In this document: positions 1 to 6,772 of the stretch, in pieces
Layout: each line of letters begins with the position of its first letter
Position numbering within the stretch: the stretch's first letter is position 1
NCBI GenBank assembly: GCA_002437815.1
Contig: DJRP01000010.1
Location: 86,201-100,898, forward strand
Origin: Collinsella sp. UBA6357
GTDB taxonomy: Bacteria > Actinomycetota > Coriobacteriia > Coriobacteriales > Coriobacteriaceae
Reading direction: 5' to 3'
Length of the DNA stretch: 14,698 nucleotides
Notes under the pieces: model-generated
What the model was told of the DNA's origin: nothing
Databases searched by the model: none
What the model saw: only the letters and a program-made list of their open reading frames with translations
Program-made: the position numbers and the translations under genes

Positions 1-44
1 CCTGCAAAATAAACCTGTCCCTAAATACCGATCTTGGCAAAAGC

Positions 45-944
45 CTACAAGCGGATCTGCTGGAGCGTCCCCTCGGTGCGCGGCGCCGGCGAGAGATACG
101 GGAGCTTGGCCGTGGCAATCGTCACGCCGGCGAGGATGAGGCCGGCGCCCAGGTAGGCGACGGGCGAGAGCGTCTCGCCCACGAGGAAGTACGCGAAGAT
201 GGCCGAGAAGACCGGTTCGAGCGAGAAGGCGAAGCCTGTGGTCTCGGCCGGGACATGACGCTGAACCACCGACTGTGTCACAAAACCGTAGGCAGAGCAG
301 ATGAGGGCGAGTGCCACGATGACCACGATCTCGCGCGGACTGCCGGGAAGGGTGACACCGCCGGTGAGCGCGGCGGCGATGAGGGCGAAGATGCCCGCAA
401 ATCCAAGCTGCCAGATACCGAGGGAGAGACCGTCGACATCCTCGACGAAGCGCTTGGTGATGAGGATGTGCCCGGCGTAGATGAAGGCCGAGAGCACCAT
501 CACGAGCGCGCCGGGGTTGAGCGTCGTGAAGTCCGCGCCGGAGAGCAGCGCCATGCCGCAGGTGACGACGAGCGTGCCGGCGATGACCTTGCGCTCGGGG
601 GCACGGCGCAGCAGCACGGCGTTCGCGAAGGGTACGATCACCACGGTGAGGCTCTGCAAGAAGCCGGCGGCGGATGCCGAGGTGAGGGCGGAGCCCAGGC
701 ACATGCAGGTGAGCTCTGCCGCCATCACGGCACCGACGATGACGGCGCGCCCGAGGAGGGCACAGCTTACGTTGAGCACGCGCTTGTGGAAGATGGCGAG
801 GCAGACCGCGAAGGCGATGAGGCAGCGGAGCGCGACGATGCTCGTGGCGTTCATGCCGTTCATGCCGATCGCCATGAGCGGGTAGGAGAATCCCCAGGCC
901 ACGGGGACGGAAAACGAGAGCGCGATTGCCTTTTTGCGATCCAT
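45..944 (-). CDS. DMT superfamily (EamA) transporter
   Basis: This is a 299-residue polytopic inner-membrane protein of the drug/metabolite transporter superfamily. It has the ten-helix layout of two EamA repeats, at about residues 8-135 and 147-280. The first helix contains the PVAWGFSYP stretch typical of EamA proteins. Each repeat is a run of hydrophobic segments with short loops, and the polar tail begins after about residue 280. The length matches the family norm of about 300. The start is supported by AAGGAG at 949-954, 4 nt upstream of the ATG. The gene is divergent from a LysR regulator, the usual arrangement when the regulator controls the permease. The substrate cannot be told from sequence; amino acid or metabolite export is common in the family. 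Confidence 0.9.
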   Translation of the reverse strand: MDRKKAIALSFSVPVAWGFSYPLMAIGMNGMNATSIVALRCLIAFAVCLAIFHKRVLNVSCALLGRAVIVGAVMAAELTCMCLGSALTSASAAGFLQSLTVVIVPFANAVLLRRAPERKVIAGTLVVTCGMALLSGADFTTLNPGALVMVLSAFIYAGHILITKRFVEDVDGLSLGIWQLGFAGIFALIAAALTGGVTLPGSPREIVVIVALALICSAYGFVTQSVVQRHVPAETTGFAFSLEPVFSAIFAYFLVGETLSPVAYLGAGLILAGVTIATAKLPYLSPAPRTEGTLQQIRL

Positions 945-981
945 GGGGCTCCTTTTGTTGCAGGGATGTTTCGTAGAACGT

Positions 982-1010
982 ATTGTGCCCCGCTCCTACA
1001 ATGCAGTAAA
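982..1010 (-). promoter_or_regulatory. Candidate sigma-70-type promoter for the DMT transporter
   Basis: Read on the minus strand, a TTTACT -35 (1005-1010) is separated by 17 bp from a CACAAT -10 (982-987), about 37 bp upstream of the transporter start codon. Spacing is ideal but each hexamer has two mismatches, so this is a moderate call. Confidence 0.4.
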
Positions 1011-1029
1011 GCGAATGTTTCTGTATTAT

Positions 1030-1040
1030 GATTCAGAATC
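1030..1040. promoter_or_regulatory. Short palindrome in the DMT-LysR divergent region
   Basis: GATTC-A-GAATC is a perfect 5-bp dyad around one central base. It lies 36 bp before the LysR start and just upstream of the transporter's putative -35. LysR proteins typically bind short dyads in such divergent regions, so it is a candidate operator. The motif is short enough to occur by chance. Confidence 0.3.
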
Positions 1041-1076
1041 GCTTAAGTATATGATGCGCGGGATTGGGAGCTTGGT

Positions 1077-1946
1077 ATGGCATCGCGGTATCAGATCATC
1101 TGCCAAGTCGTCGATCGGGGAAGCCTCAAGGCGGCGGCCGAGGAGCTCGGCTACACGCAGAGCGCCGTGAGCCAGGCCGTCAAGGCGCTCGAGCGAGAAC
1201 TGGGGACGACGCTCATCGAACGCGGCAAGCACGGCGTGTCGCTCACGCGCGACGGCAAGCAGTACTTGCCGTACCTGCGGCGCGTGGCCACGGCGGAGGC
1301 GGAGCTCGAGGACAAGCGGCGCGAGCTATTGGGGCTTGCCTCGGCCGATGTGCGCATGGCTACGTTCACCAACGTGAGCCGCACGGTGTTGCCGCACGTG
1401 ATGCGCGGCTTTGGGCGCGAGCACCCCGGCGTGCGCCTCACGCTCAAACAGGGCGACTATACGAGCAATGCCCAGTGGGTGCGCGACGGCGTGGTCGATT
1501 TCTGCTTCACGGCGCGCGGCGTCGCGCCCGATCTCGAGAGCCGCTTGCTCTATCATGACGAGATGGTGGCGCTCCTGCCGCGTGGACATGAGCTCGCGAG
1601 CAAGGACGTGCTCGCGCTCGAGGATCTCACACGCGACCCCTTCGTGCTGCTCGACGAGGGCGAGCTCAGCATCTTGCTTGAGGCATTCGAAGCCCAGGGA
1701 ATGCGTCCGCACGTGGCGAGCGAGGTCACTGATGATTACACCATCATGGCGATGGTGGAGGAGGGGCTCGGCGTATCGGCGCTCTACCGGCGCACCGTCG
1801 AGGGCATGACAGCCGATATCGAGGTGCGGCCCATCGCGGAGGCGCCCTCGCGCGACGTGGTCGCCGCCTGGCGCAGCTGGAACACCATGCCGCTCGCCAC
1901 CCGGAGCTTCATCGATTACCTGAGCAGCCATATCGTGCGGAGTTAA
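1077..1946 (+). CDS. LysR-family transcriptional regulator
   Basis: This 289-residue protein has the canonical LysR layout. An N-terminal winged helix-turn-helix spans about residues 3-62, with the recognition region GYTQSAVSQAVKALERELG and the typical LIERGKHGVSLT wing. A linker helix follows, then a periplasmic-binding-protein-like effector domain from about residue 90 to the end. Length fits the family (about 290-310). The start ATG is preceded by GGAG at 1067-1070 with a 6-nt gap. It is divergent from the EamA transporter, which it probably regulates along with itself. The effector is unknown. It is convergent with the MATE gene, 66 bp away. Confidence 0.92.
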   Translation: MASRYQIICQVVDRGSLKAAAEELGYTQSAVSQAVKALERELGTTLIERGKHGVSLTRDGKQYLPYLRRVATAEAELEDKRRELLGLASADVRMATFTNVSRTVLPHVMRGFGREHPGVRLTLKQGDYTSNAQWVRDGVVDFCFTARGVAPDLESRLLYHDEMVALLPRGHELASKDVLALEDLTRDPFVLLDEGELSILLEAFEAQGMRPHVASEVTDDYTIMAMVEEGLGVSALYRRTVEGMTADIEVRPIAEAPSRDVVAAWRSWNTMPLATRSFIDYLSSHIVRS

Positions 1947-1966
1947 AAGGACGCACTTCAGAGATT

Positions 1967-2001
1967 GGGCGCCAGATCGGTTTGTGGTTCCGATTTTGCC
2001 C
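1967..2001 (+). terminator. Weak hairpin after the LysR gene
   Basis: ATCGG (1976-1980) pairs with CCGAT (1990-1994) around a 9-nt loop, with an outer GGGC/GCCC pair (1967-1970 with 1998-2001). T-rich sequence lies in and after the right arm. It sits between two convergent genes, where a terminator is expected, but the stem is interrupted and there is no clean T-run. Confidence 0.25.
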
Positions 2002-2012
2002 TCTTTGGCGGT

Positions 2013-3401
2013 CTACGCGGCGAGCTTGGCTTTGGCCTGCTGTTTGCGATAGGCCCGTGCCGGATGGCAGAAGAGCACGGCCAGGATCATGACGAGGGCC
2101 GTGGTGCCCAAGCTGATGGGGTAGACCATCATGATGTTCGCGAACGTGCGGTAATGCGGAAACACGCAGAACACCCAGAAGAAGCGGATGCCGCACACGC
2201 AGACCATGGTGAGAACTGCCGGCAGCAACGAGATGCCAAAGCCGCGCAGGTAGCCCGACATGTTCTCGTAAAACATGCTGAAGGCGTAGGCCGGGAAGAT
2301 CGAGCACACGCGGATATAGCCGATCGACACGATATTGGGATCGCTGTTGAAGAGCGAGAGTATCTCGCGACCGGCGCCGACGATGACAAGAATCGTGGTG
2401 GCGGCGACGATACCGCCCTCGATAAGGCAGACCTTGAGCGTCTTGGTGCATCGGTCGATCTGGCGGGCGCCGTTGTTCTGCCCCACGAAGGTGGTACACG
2501 CCTGACTAAAACTGTTGAGCAGGTTGTAGCAAACGTACTCGAGGCTCATCGCAGCGCTCGAAGCGGCCATGACCTCGGTGCCCAGGCTGTTGATGGCGGC
2601 CTGGATGATGATGTTCGCGACGGCGAAGACGGCGCTCTGCACGCCGGCGGGCAGGCCGATCTTGACGATCTTCTTGAGCACGGGAAGGTCGATGCGCAGA
2701 TCGGCGGGTGTCACGCGTACCGCGGACTCGGTCTTGAGCAGACGGTAGAAGAGGGTGCCGGCGCTCACGGTGTAGGCGATGACGGTGGCGAGGGCCACGC
2801 CGGCCACACCCCAGTGGAGCACGGGGACGAAGATCAGGTCGAGGCCGATGTTGAGGACCGTGGAAACGGCGAGCGTCTGCAGCGGCATCTGCGTGATGCC
2901 GACGCTGCGGAAGATCGCGGCCTCGAAGTTATAGAGCAGGATCGACGGCATGCCGAGCAAAAAGACGCGCAGGTAGAGCGAGGCGAGGGGCATGGTCTCG
3001 GCCGGCACGTTGAGGGCGGCGAGCATGGGCTCGGTGAAGATCTCGCCGAGCACGATCACGACGAAGCCGATGAGCCCCATGAGGATGGATGTGTGCACGG
3101 CGCGCCTGACCGTCGTCTTGTCGCCGCGGCCGAGGGCGGTGGCGATCACGACGTTCGAACCGAGCGACATGCCGATGAACAGGTTGAGGATGAGGCTCGT
3201 GAGCGGTACGTTGGAGCCGACGGCGGCCATGGCGAGGGTTCCCTCGGAGCCCGAGAAGTTTCCGATGATAACGGTCGCGATGAGATTGCTCAGCTGCTCG
3301 AGGATGCTCGTCGCGGCGACGGGCAGGGCGAACAGCGGGACGTTTTTCCAAAGGGAGCCGGATACCATGTCGATCTGCTTGGATGTGCGCTCTTGTGCCA
3401 T
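2013..3401 (-). CDS. MATE family efflux transporter
   Basis: This is a 462-residue integral membrane protein with about twelve hydrophobic helices in two related halves, as in MatE-domain exporters (NorM/DinF/MepA-like). Typical features include the N-terminal WKNVPLFALPVAATSILEQL region and VIIGNFSG followed by AAVGSNVPLTSLI. The second half begins near residue 235 with KKIVKIGLPAGVQSAVFAVAN. MATE proteins exchange Na+ or H+ for cationic drugs or metabolites; the substrate here cannot be assigned. The ATG has an AG-rich Shine-Dalgarno region (GAGAG, minus strand) just upstream. The gene is divergent from the RlmA-type methyltransferase and convergent with LysR. Confidence 0.93.
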   Translation of the reverse strand: MAQERTSKQIDMVSGSLWKNVPLFALPVAATSILEQLSNLIATVIIGNFSGSEGTLAMAAVGSNVPLTSLILNLFIGMSLGSNVVIATALGRGDKTTVRRAVHTSILMGLIGFVVIVLGEIFTEPMLAALNVPAETMPLASLYLRVFLLGMPSILLYNFEAAIFRSVGITQMPLQTLAVSTVLNIGLDLIFVPVLHWGVAGVALATVIAYTVSAGTLFYRLLKTESAVRVTPADLRIDLPVLKKIVKIGLPAGVQSAVFAVANIIIQAAINSLGTEVMAASSAAMSLEYVCYNLLNSFSQACTTFVGQNNGARQIDRCTKTLKVCLIEGGIVAATTILVIVGAGREILSLFNSDPNIVSIGYIRVCSIFPAYAFSMFYENMSGYLRGFGISLLPAVLTMVCVCGIRFFWVFCVFPHYRTFANIMMVYPISLGTTALVMILAVLFCHPARAYRKQQAKAKLAA

Positions 3402-3442
3402 ATGCTCTCAATCTCTTATATGCATGCGGTTACCGATGCGCG

Positions 3443-3477
3443 CCGGCCGGGAGTGCGCAGAGCGCTTGCCCGGCCGG
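3443..3477. repeat. GC-only inverted repeat upstream of the MATE gene
   Basis: CCGGCCGGG (3443-3451) and CCCGGCCGG (3469-3477) are a perfect 9-bp inverted repeat. The 17-nt loop itself contains GCGC/GCGC (3455-3458 with 3462-3465). It lies in the presumed 5' leader of the minus-strand MATE gene, 42 bp from its start. No T-run follows on either strand, so it is not an obvious intrinsic terminator. It may be a leader hairpin or a protein site. Confidence 0.45.
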
Positions 3478-3558
3478 GTGGCGGAATCGTTCGATTTTGC
3501 GCAGACGATGATACTCCTTGAAGTGCGCTCAAGGGCAAGCGCAGCGCCTGCGCCGCTC

Positions 3559-3592
3559 GAAATCGATTTCCCTCCACGGTCTGTGCGACAAT
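3559..3592 (+). promoter_or_regulatory. Candidate promoter/operator for the RlmA-type gene
   Basis: A perfect 12-bp palindrome, GAAATCGATTTC, lies at 3559-3570. Downstream is a GACAAT hexamer (3587-3592) preceded by TGC, giving an extended -10. The palindrome covers the position where the -35 would be, and no good -35 hexamer is visible. A promoter with an overlapping repressor or activator site is the simplest reading, but this is inference. Confidence 0.35.
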
Positions 3593-3643
3593 GGTCGAAC
3601 CGGCCTGACCACAGGCTGTCCCGCTATTCCCAAGGAGTCGTCC

Positions 3644-4432
3644 ATGCTGCTGTGCCCCGTGTGTCAAGAACCACTTGCCGAGACCGATCGCGGCGCCTCG
3701 TGTGCGAACGGGCATCGCTTCGATCGGGCGCGTGAAGGGTACCTCTACCTGTTGCGCTCGTCCAAGAGCGGCGACGCCATGGGTGATCCCAAGGCTCAGG
3801 CGCGCAGCCGGCGCGATTTCCTCAACCGAGGCTACTATGCGCCGCTGCGCGATGCGATGGTCGAGATCGTGCGCGACCGTGTGCCGCGCACGCTGCTTGA
3901 TATCTGCTGCGGCGAGGGGTACTACACCAGCGCCATGGGCTCGGTGCCGAGGGTCACGGCCTATGGGTTCGACCTGGGCAAGGAGATGGTGCGCCTTGCG
4001 GCCAAGCGTGGCGGCGCCAGCTATTTTGTGGCCAACATGAAGGATATCCCGGTGGCCGACGGCAGCTTTGACATGGTTTGCGAGCTGTTTGCCCCGTTCA
4101 ACGAGCGCGAGTTTTCGCGCGTGCTGGCGCCCGACGGCTCCCTGTTTGTCGTGGTGCCGGGCGCGCGACATCTGTGGGGACTCAAGTCGGTACTATACGA
4201 CACGCCGTATCTCAACGACGAGAAGCTGCCCACGACCAGTCAGCTCCGGCTAGTTAGCATGCACAAGGTGTCTGCGCAGATCGTGCTTGAGAGCCAAGCG
4301 GATATCGAGGCTGTGTTCCAGATGACGCCGTACTACTACCGTACGCGCCCGAGCGATCGCGAGCGTCTGGCGGGGCTCGATCGCCTTGAGACCGATATCG
4401 AGTTCGTGATCGCGGAGTATCGCCACTGCTAG
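3644..4432 (+). CDS. rlmA: RlmA-family 23S rRNA (guanine-N1) methyltransferase
   Basis: This protein of 262 residues methylates N1 of a guanine in hairpin 35 of 23S rRNA (G745 for the RlmA-I type, G748 for RlmA-II/TlrB). Which base is modified here cannot be told from sequence. The N-terminal zinc site is intact: C4, C7, C20 and H24 (CPVC...CANGH). The RlmA-typical segment GDAMGDPKAQARSRRDFLNRG follows, then the SAM-binding motif I LDICCGEGYY (85-94). A family-typical CELFAPFNEREFSRVLAPDG block and VPGARHLWGLK come after. Length matches E. coli RlmA (269). The frame is open further upstream, but ATG 3644 is chosen for AAGGAG (3632-3637) 6 nt before it and because the zinc motif starts at residue 4. 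Confidence 0.9.
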   Translation: MLLCPVCQEPLAETDRGASCANGHRFDRAREGYLYLLRSSKSGDAMGDPKAQARSRRDFLNRGYYAPLRDAMVEIVRDRVPRTLLDICCGEGYYTSAMGSVPRVTAYGFDLGKEMVRLAAKRGGASYFVANMKDIPVADGSFDMVCELFAPFNEREFSRVLAPDGSLFVVVPGARHLWGLKSVLYDTPYLNDEKLPTTSQLRLVSMHKVSAQIVLESQADIEAVFQMTPYYYRTRPSDRERLAGLDRLETDIEFVIAEYRHC

Positions 4433-4446
4433 GATTGCAGGACTAC

Positions 4447-4479
4447 AAAAAAGCGGCGGACCTGATGTTGGTCCGCCGC
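4447..4479 (-). terminator. Intrinsic terminator of the four-helix membrane protein gene
   Basis: A perfect 10-bp stem, GCGGCGGACC (4453-4462) with GGTCCGCCGC (4470-4479), encloses a 7-nt loop. On the minus strand it is followed at once by six T residues (A-run at 4447-4452). It lies about 35 bp past the stop of the minus-strand gene. On the plus strand no T-run follows, so it should act for the minus-strand gene only. Confidence 0.85.
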
Positions 4480-4513
4480 GGGTCTGGTCGTCAGTTGGTG
4501 TCTGCCTTCTAGA

Positions 4514-4915
4514 CTACAGGCGATCCTTGTTCTCCTTTTTGACCTTGAAGGCCATCTCAATAAAGACCACGTTGGCGAGCAGAAGCAGCACCGAGGTGAT
4601 ATCGAAGCCGGAGCCGCCGAGCATGGGCAGGGCCATGGCGAGCTGGGCGGCGTAGGTCACGACGGAGACGAAGCCCAGGCCGATGGCGCTCCCGATTTTG
4701 GAGGGCTTGTTGGCGGCCATGATACCGGCGATGGATGCCAGGATGGTGACGATGCCGTTGACGATGTAGACGATGCCGGCGAGCGTGCCGTTGGTGGTCT
4801 TGAACAGCATGAAGTCGCCGTCGCCCATGCACAGGGCACCGGTCGCGATAAAACTGACGCCCAGGATAAAGATTACGAACGAGACGATCTTGAATGATTT
4901 GCGGCTTTGGCTCAT
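4514..4915 (-). CDS. Four-helix membrane protein of unknown function
   Basis: This 133-residue protein has four predicted transmembrane segments (about residues 9-31, 43-66, 76-98 and 104-125). Its N-terminus is basic (SQSRKSFK) and its C-terminus is highly charged (KVKKENKDR), suggesting both ends are cytosolic. I do not recognise a family and see no catalytic motif. It is expressed alone, with a strong promoter, an operator-like dyad over the -10, and a strong intrinsic terminator. GGA-rich sequence (AAGGACCC, minus strand) precedes the ATG. Such well-defined regulatory signals argue that this is a real and controlled gene despite the lack of a known role. Confidence 0.8.
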   Translation of the reverse strand: MSQSRKSFKIVSFVIFILGVSFIATGALCMGDGDFMLFKTTNGTLAGIVYIVNGIVTILASIAGIMAANKPSKIGSAIGLGFVSVVTYAAQLAMALPMLGGSGFDITSVLLLLANVVFIEMAFKVKKENKDRL

Positions 4916-4954
4916 TGGAGGGTCCTTTCTTGCCGATGTGTTCGGCGCAAAAAC

Positions 4955-4981
4955 TGACTGGTAACGTATGATTATCAGTCA
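4955..4981. promoter_or_regulatory. Operator-like dyad overlapping the -10
   Basis: TGACTGGTAA (4955-4964) and TTATCAGTCA (4972-4981) form an inverted repeat with 9 of 10 positions matched and a 7-bp spacer. The right arm contains almost all of the GATAAT -10 (4971-4976). Size and position fit a dimeric repressor such as a TetR, MarR or GntR family member. No such regulator is encoded next to it. Confidence 0.55.
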
Positions 4982-4999
4982 AGCGGGCATGAGGGTCAA
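4971..4999 (-). promoter_or_regulatory. Promoter of the four-helix membrane protein gene
   Basis: Read on the minus strand, TTGACC (4994-4999) and GATAAT (4971-4976) are separated by exactly 17 bp. Each hexamer has one mismatch to the sigma-70/SigA consensus. The -10 lies about 55 bp upstream of the start codon. This is the best-looking promoter in the window. Confidence 0.75.
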
Positions 5000-5079
5000 A
5001 ACGAAATGCTCTGCTAAGAGAAGCTTTTCGATGGATGATAGGGCTATGGACCTCGTGGTGCGAGAAAGGTGGGTGGAGC

Positions 5080-5778
5080 GTGGACGATACGGCACGTGAT
5101 ATGGCGCAGGCTGTTGGGCTCGAGCTGGTCGAGCGCCCCGAGGGTCTTACGCTCACCGACGGCGACATGGAGCTGCGAGCCGATCTCTCGGGCATGCTTC
5201 CGCGCCTGTGGCAGGGCCGTTTGCAGCAGGAACTGCTCGTCAAGGCGGCGCGGTGCCGCGGTGTCGCTGCACCGGTGGCGATCGACGCGACGGCGGGCTT
5301 TGGCGAGGACTCGCTGCTCTTGGCGGCGGCGGGCTTTACCGTAGAGCTGTACGAGCGCGATCGCGTGATCGCGGCATTGCTGGTAGACGGCCTCGCGCGC
5401 GCCGCTGCAGACCCCGCGCTCGCCGATGCCGTCTCGCGCATGCGCCTGCATGCCGGTGACAGCCTCGAGGGCATGCACTCACTCGCCGCGCGTATCGAGG
5501 CGGGGGAGTGCGCGGCACCCGACGTTGTCTACCTCGATCCGATGTTTCCCGGGCGCACCAAGAGCGCCGCGGTCAAAAAGAAGTTCCAGCTGCTGCACCA
5601 TCTGGAGCGGCCGTGCGACGACGAGGACGGGCTGCTCGCCGCTGCCCGTTCCGTCCACCCGTGCAAGATCGTGATTAAACGGCCGGCCAAAGGGCCGTTG
5701 CTCGCGGGTGTCAAACCGAGTTATCAGCTCAAAGGCAAGGCCGTGCGCTACGACGTGATCGTCCCGCCGCGCGGATAG
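5080..5778 (+). CDS. rsmJ: RsmJ-family 16S rRNA m2G1516 methyltransferase
   Basis: At 232 residues, this SAM-dependent methyltransferase resembles E. coli RsmJ (YhiQ, 250 aa), which makes N2-methylguanosine at G1516 of 16S rRNA. Motif I is IDATAGFGEDS (68-78), followed by ELYERD. The catalytic-region signature YLDPMFP (151-157) is followed by the RsmJ-typical KSAAVKKKFQLLHHL and VIKRPAKGPLLAG. The end KGKAVRYDVIVPP matches the family's K-G-H-R-F-D-I end. GTG at 5080 is preferred over in-frame ATG 5035 because AAGGTGG (5066-5072) sits 7 nt before it and family similarity starts close to it; a longer start remains possible. It ends 9 bp from the convergent zinc protein gene. Confidence 0.85.
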   Translation: MDDTARDMAQAVGLELVERPEGLTLTDGDMELRADLSGMLPRLWQGRLQQELLVKAARCRGVAAPVAIDATAGFGEDSLLLAAAGFTVELYERDRVIAALLVDGLARAAADPALADAVSRMRLHAGDSLEGMHSLAARIEAGECAAPDVVYLDPMFPGRTKSAAVKKKFQLLHHLERPCDDEDGLLAAARSVHPCKIVIKRPAKGPLLAGVKPSYQLKGKAVRYDVIVPPRG

Positions 5779-5787
5779 GGCACGCTC

Positions 5788-6084
5788 CTACTTCCACGGA
5801 TGCGAGGTGAGATGCCAGCCTCCGCAGTATTCGCACTTGTAGCAAGAAAGACCGCGGCGGCCATGGCTCTCGCAATCTGCCATGACGGCCTCGGCCTCGG
5901 CACGGCTGTCATAACGGTTCTTGCGTTCGCAGGATTTATAGCGCCAGGCCTCTTCGCGCTCGGCGTCCATGACAGCGTGTCGCTCGCCTTCACGGTCGAA
6001 GAGGCTCGATAGGTCGCCGCCGTTTGCGGTGCTCAAGAACTCGGTTTTCGCCTTGGCCCACGACGCGCGTTTTTTGCTGCCCAT
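5788..6084 (-). CDS. Small putative zinc-binding protein, function unknown
   Basis: This 98-residue, soluble, charged protein has a basic N-terminus (MGSKKRASWAKAK), an acidic/helical middle, and a C-terminal metal-site pattern. Cys52 lies in SCERKNRYDS, Cys71 follows, and then C81-x2-C84-x2-C87 and H91-x3-H95 occur in YKCEYCGGWHLTSH. The pairing of C-x2-K-x-RY, an EA-rich helix and a C-x2-C-GGWHLTSH end is a pattern I associate with small uncharacterised actinobacterial and phage-type proteins; I cannot name a function. AGGGGAG precedes the ATG at a proper distance, and the gene sits alone between RsmJ (convergent) and GNAT (divergent). RNA or DNA binding is only a guess. Confidence 0.75.
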   Translation of the reverse strand: MGSKKRASWAKAKTEFLSTANGGDLSSLFDREGERHAVMDAEREEAWRYKSCERKNRYDSRAEAEAVMADCESHGRRGLSCYKCEYCGGWHLTSHPWK

Positions 6085-6136
6085 TGTCTCCCCTTGCCGG
6101 TCTCCGCGGCGATTTTGAGCCGCGGTCTTTTCTTGT

Positions 6137-6145
6137 TGCTATGAT
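6137..6145 (+). promoter_or_regulatory. Extended -10 promoter for the GNAT gene
   Basis: TATGAT (6140-6145) is preceded by TGC, forming the TGnTATGAT extended -10 element, 39 bp before the acetyltransferase start. The nearest -35-like hexamer, TTGAGC at 6115-6120, is at a long 19-bp spacing, which an extended -10 can tolerate. Confidence 0.45.
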
Positions 6146-6184
6146 GGCATGAAATCCTATTTACCCGCCGAGTGAGGTGCCCGC

Positions 6185-6691
6185 ATGCAGATCCGCAAAA
6201 CCCAAAAGACCGACATCGATGCCGTCATGGCCATCTACGACAAGGCCCGTGCCTTTATGCGCGAGCACGGCAACACGACGCAATGGCCGGCGGGGACGCC
6301 GTCGCGCGAGACGATCGAGACCGATATCGCCGCCGGCGGCAGCTACGTGTGCGAGCAGGATGGTCGCGTGGTCGCGACGTTCGCCTTTCTGCCGGGGCCC
6401 GATTCCACCTATGCACACATCGAGGGCGAAGGTTGGCACGGCGAGGGCGCGTACTCCGTCCTCCATCGCGTGGCGTCCGACGGTTCCGCGCACGGGGTCG
6501 CGGCCGCGATGTTCGCCTTCGCCCAGGAGCGCGTGCGGATGCTGCGCATCGACACCCACGAGGACAACATCCCCATGCAAGGCGCCATCGCCAAGGCCGG
6601 CTTCAGACCCTGCGGCATCATCCATATCTCGGACGGAAGCCCCCGCGTCGCCTTCGATTGGGTCGCTTCGGGCGATACGGTCGCGCGCTAA
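6185..6691 (+). CDS. GNAT family N-acetyltransferase
   Basis: This 168-residue protein has the GNAT fold pattern. An N-terminal strand-helix (MQIRKTQKTDIDAVMAIYDKARAFM) is followed by a beta meander (SYVCEQDGRVVATFAFLPGPD). The acetyl-CoA region is near HRVASDGSAHGVAAAM (94-109), and the C-terminal signature LRIDTHEDNIPMQ...KAGFRPCGII spans 120-146. The pyrophosphate-binding loop is a loose variant (SDGSAHGVA) of the usual R/Q-x-x-G-x-G/A. The HRVAS...IDTHEDN...DGSPR layout matches a common uncharacterised GNAT group in gut Firmicutes and Actinobacteria. The acceptor is unknown. GAGGTG (6174-6179) lies 5 nt before the ATG. It is convergent with mscL. Confidence 0.88.
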   Translation: MQIRKTQKTDIDAVMAIYDKARAFMREHGNTTQWPAGTPSRETIETDIAAGGSYVCEQDGRVVATFAFLPGPDSTYAHIEGEGWHGEGAYSVLHRVASDGSAHGVAAAMFAFAQERVRMLRIDTHEDNIPMQGAIAKAGFRPCGIIHISDGSPRVAFDWVASGDTVAR

Positions 6692-6772
6692 GTTATCGGT
6701 CGCGCTCAGGCTTGGGGCGCGATGGACTCAGGCGCACGATCCCGTCCGTGTCTGGGCTCCGGTTTTTGACGC

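Noticed and set aside
255..1031. Plus-strand open frame (258 codons) opposite the EamA transporter
   Set aside because: It is a low-complexity, charged product antisense to a well-supported membrane protein gene, with no ribosome binding site or recognisable domain.
1965..3521. Long plus-strand open frame (518 codons) opposite the MATE gene
   Set aside because: Its product is a His/Asp/Glu/Gly-rich sequence typical of the antisense of a membrane protein in GC-rich DNA. The minus strand encodes a clear MATE transporter.
3518..3643. N-terminal extension of the RlmA-type protein from an upstream in-frame ATG
   Set aside because: The extra 42 residues have no family similarity, the region holds the palindrome and candidate promoter, and the strong AAGGAG is placed for ATG 3644.
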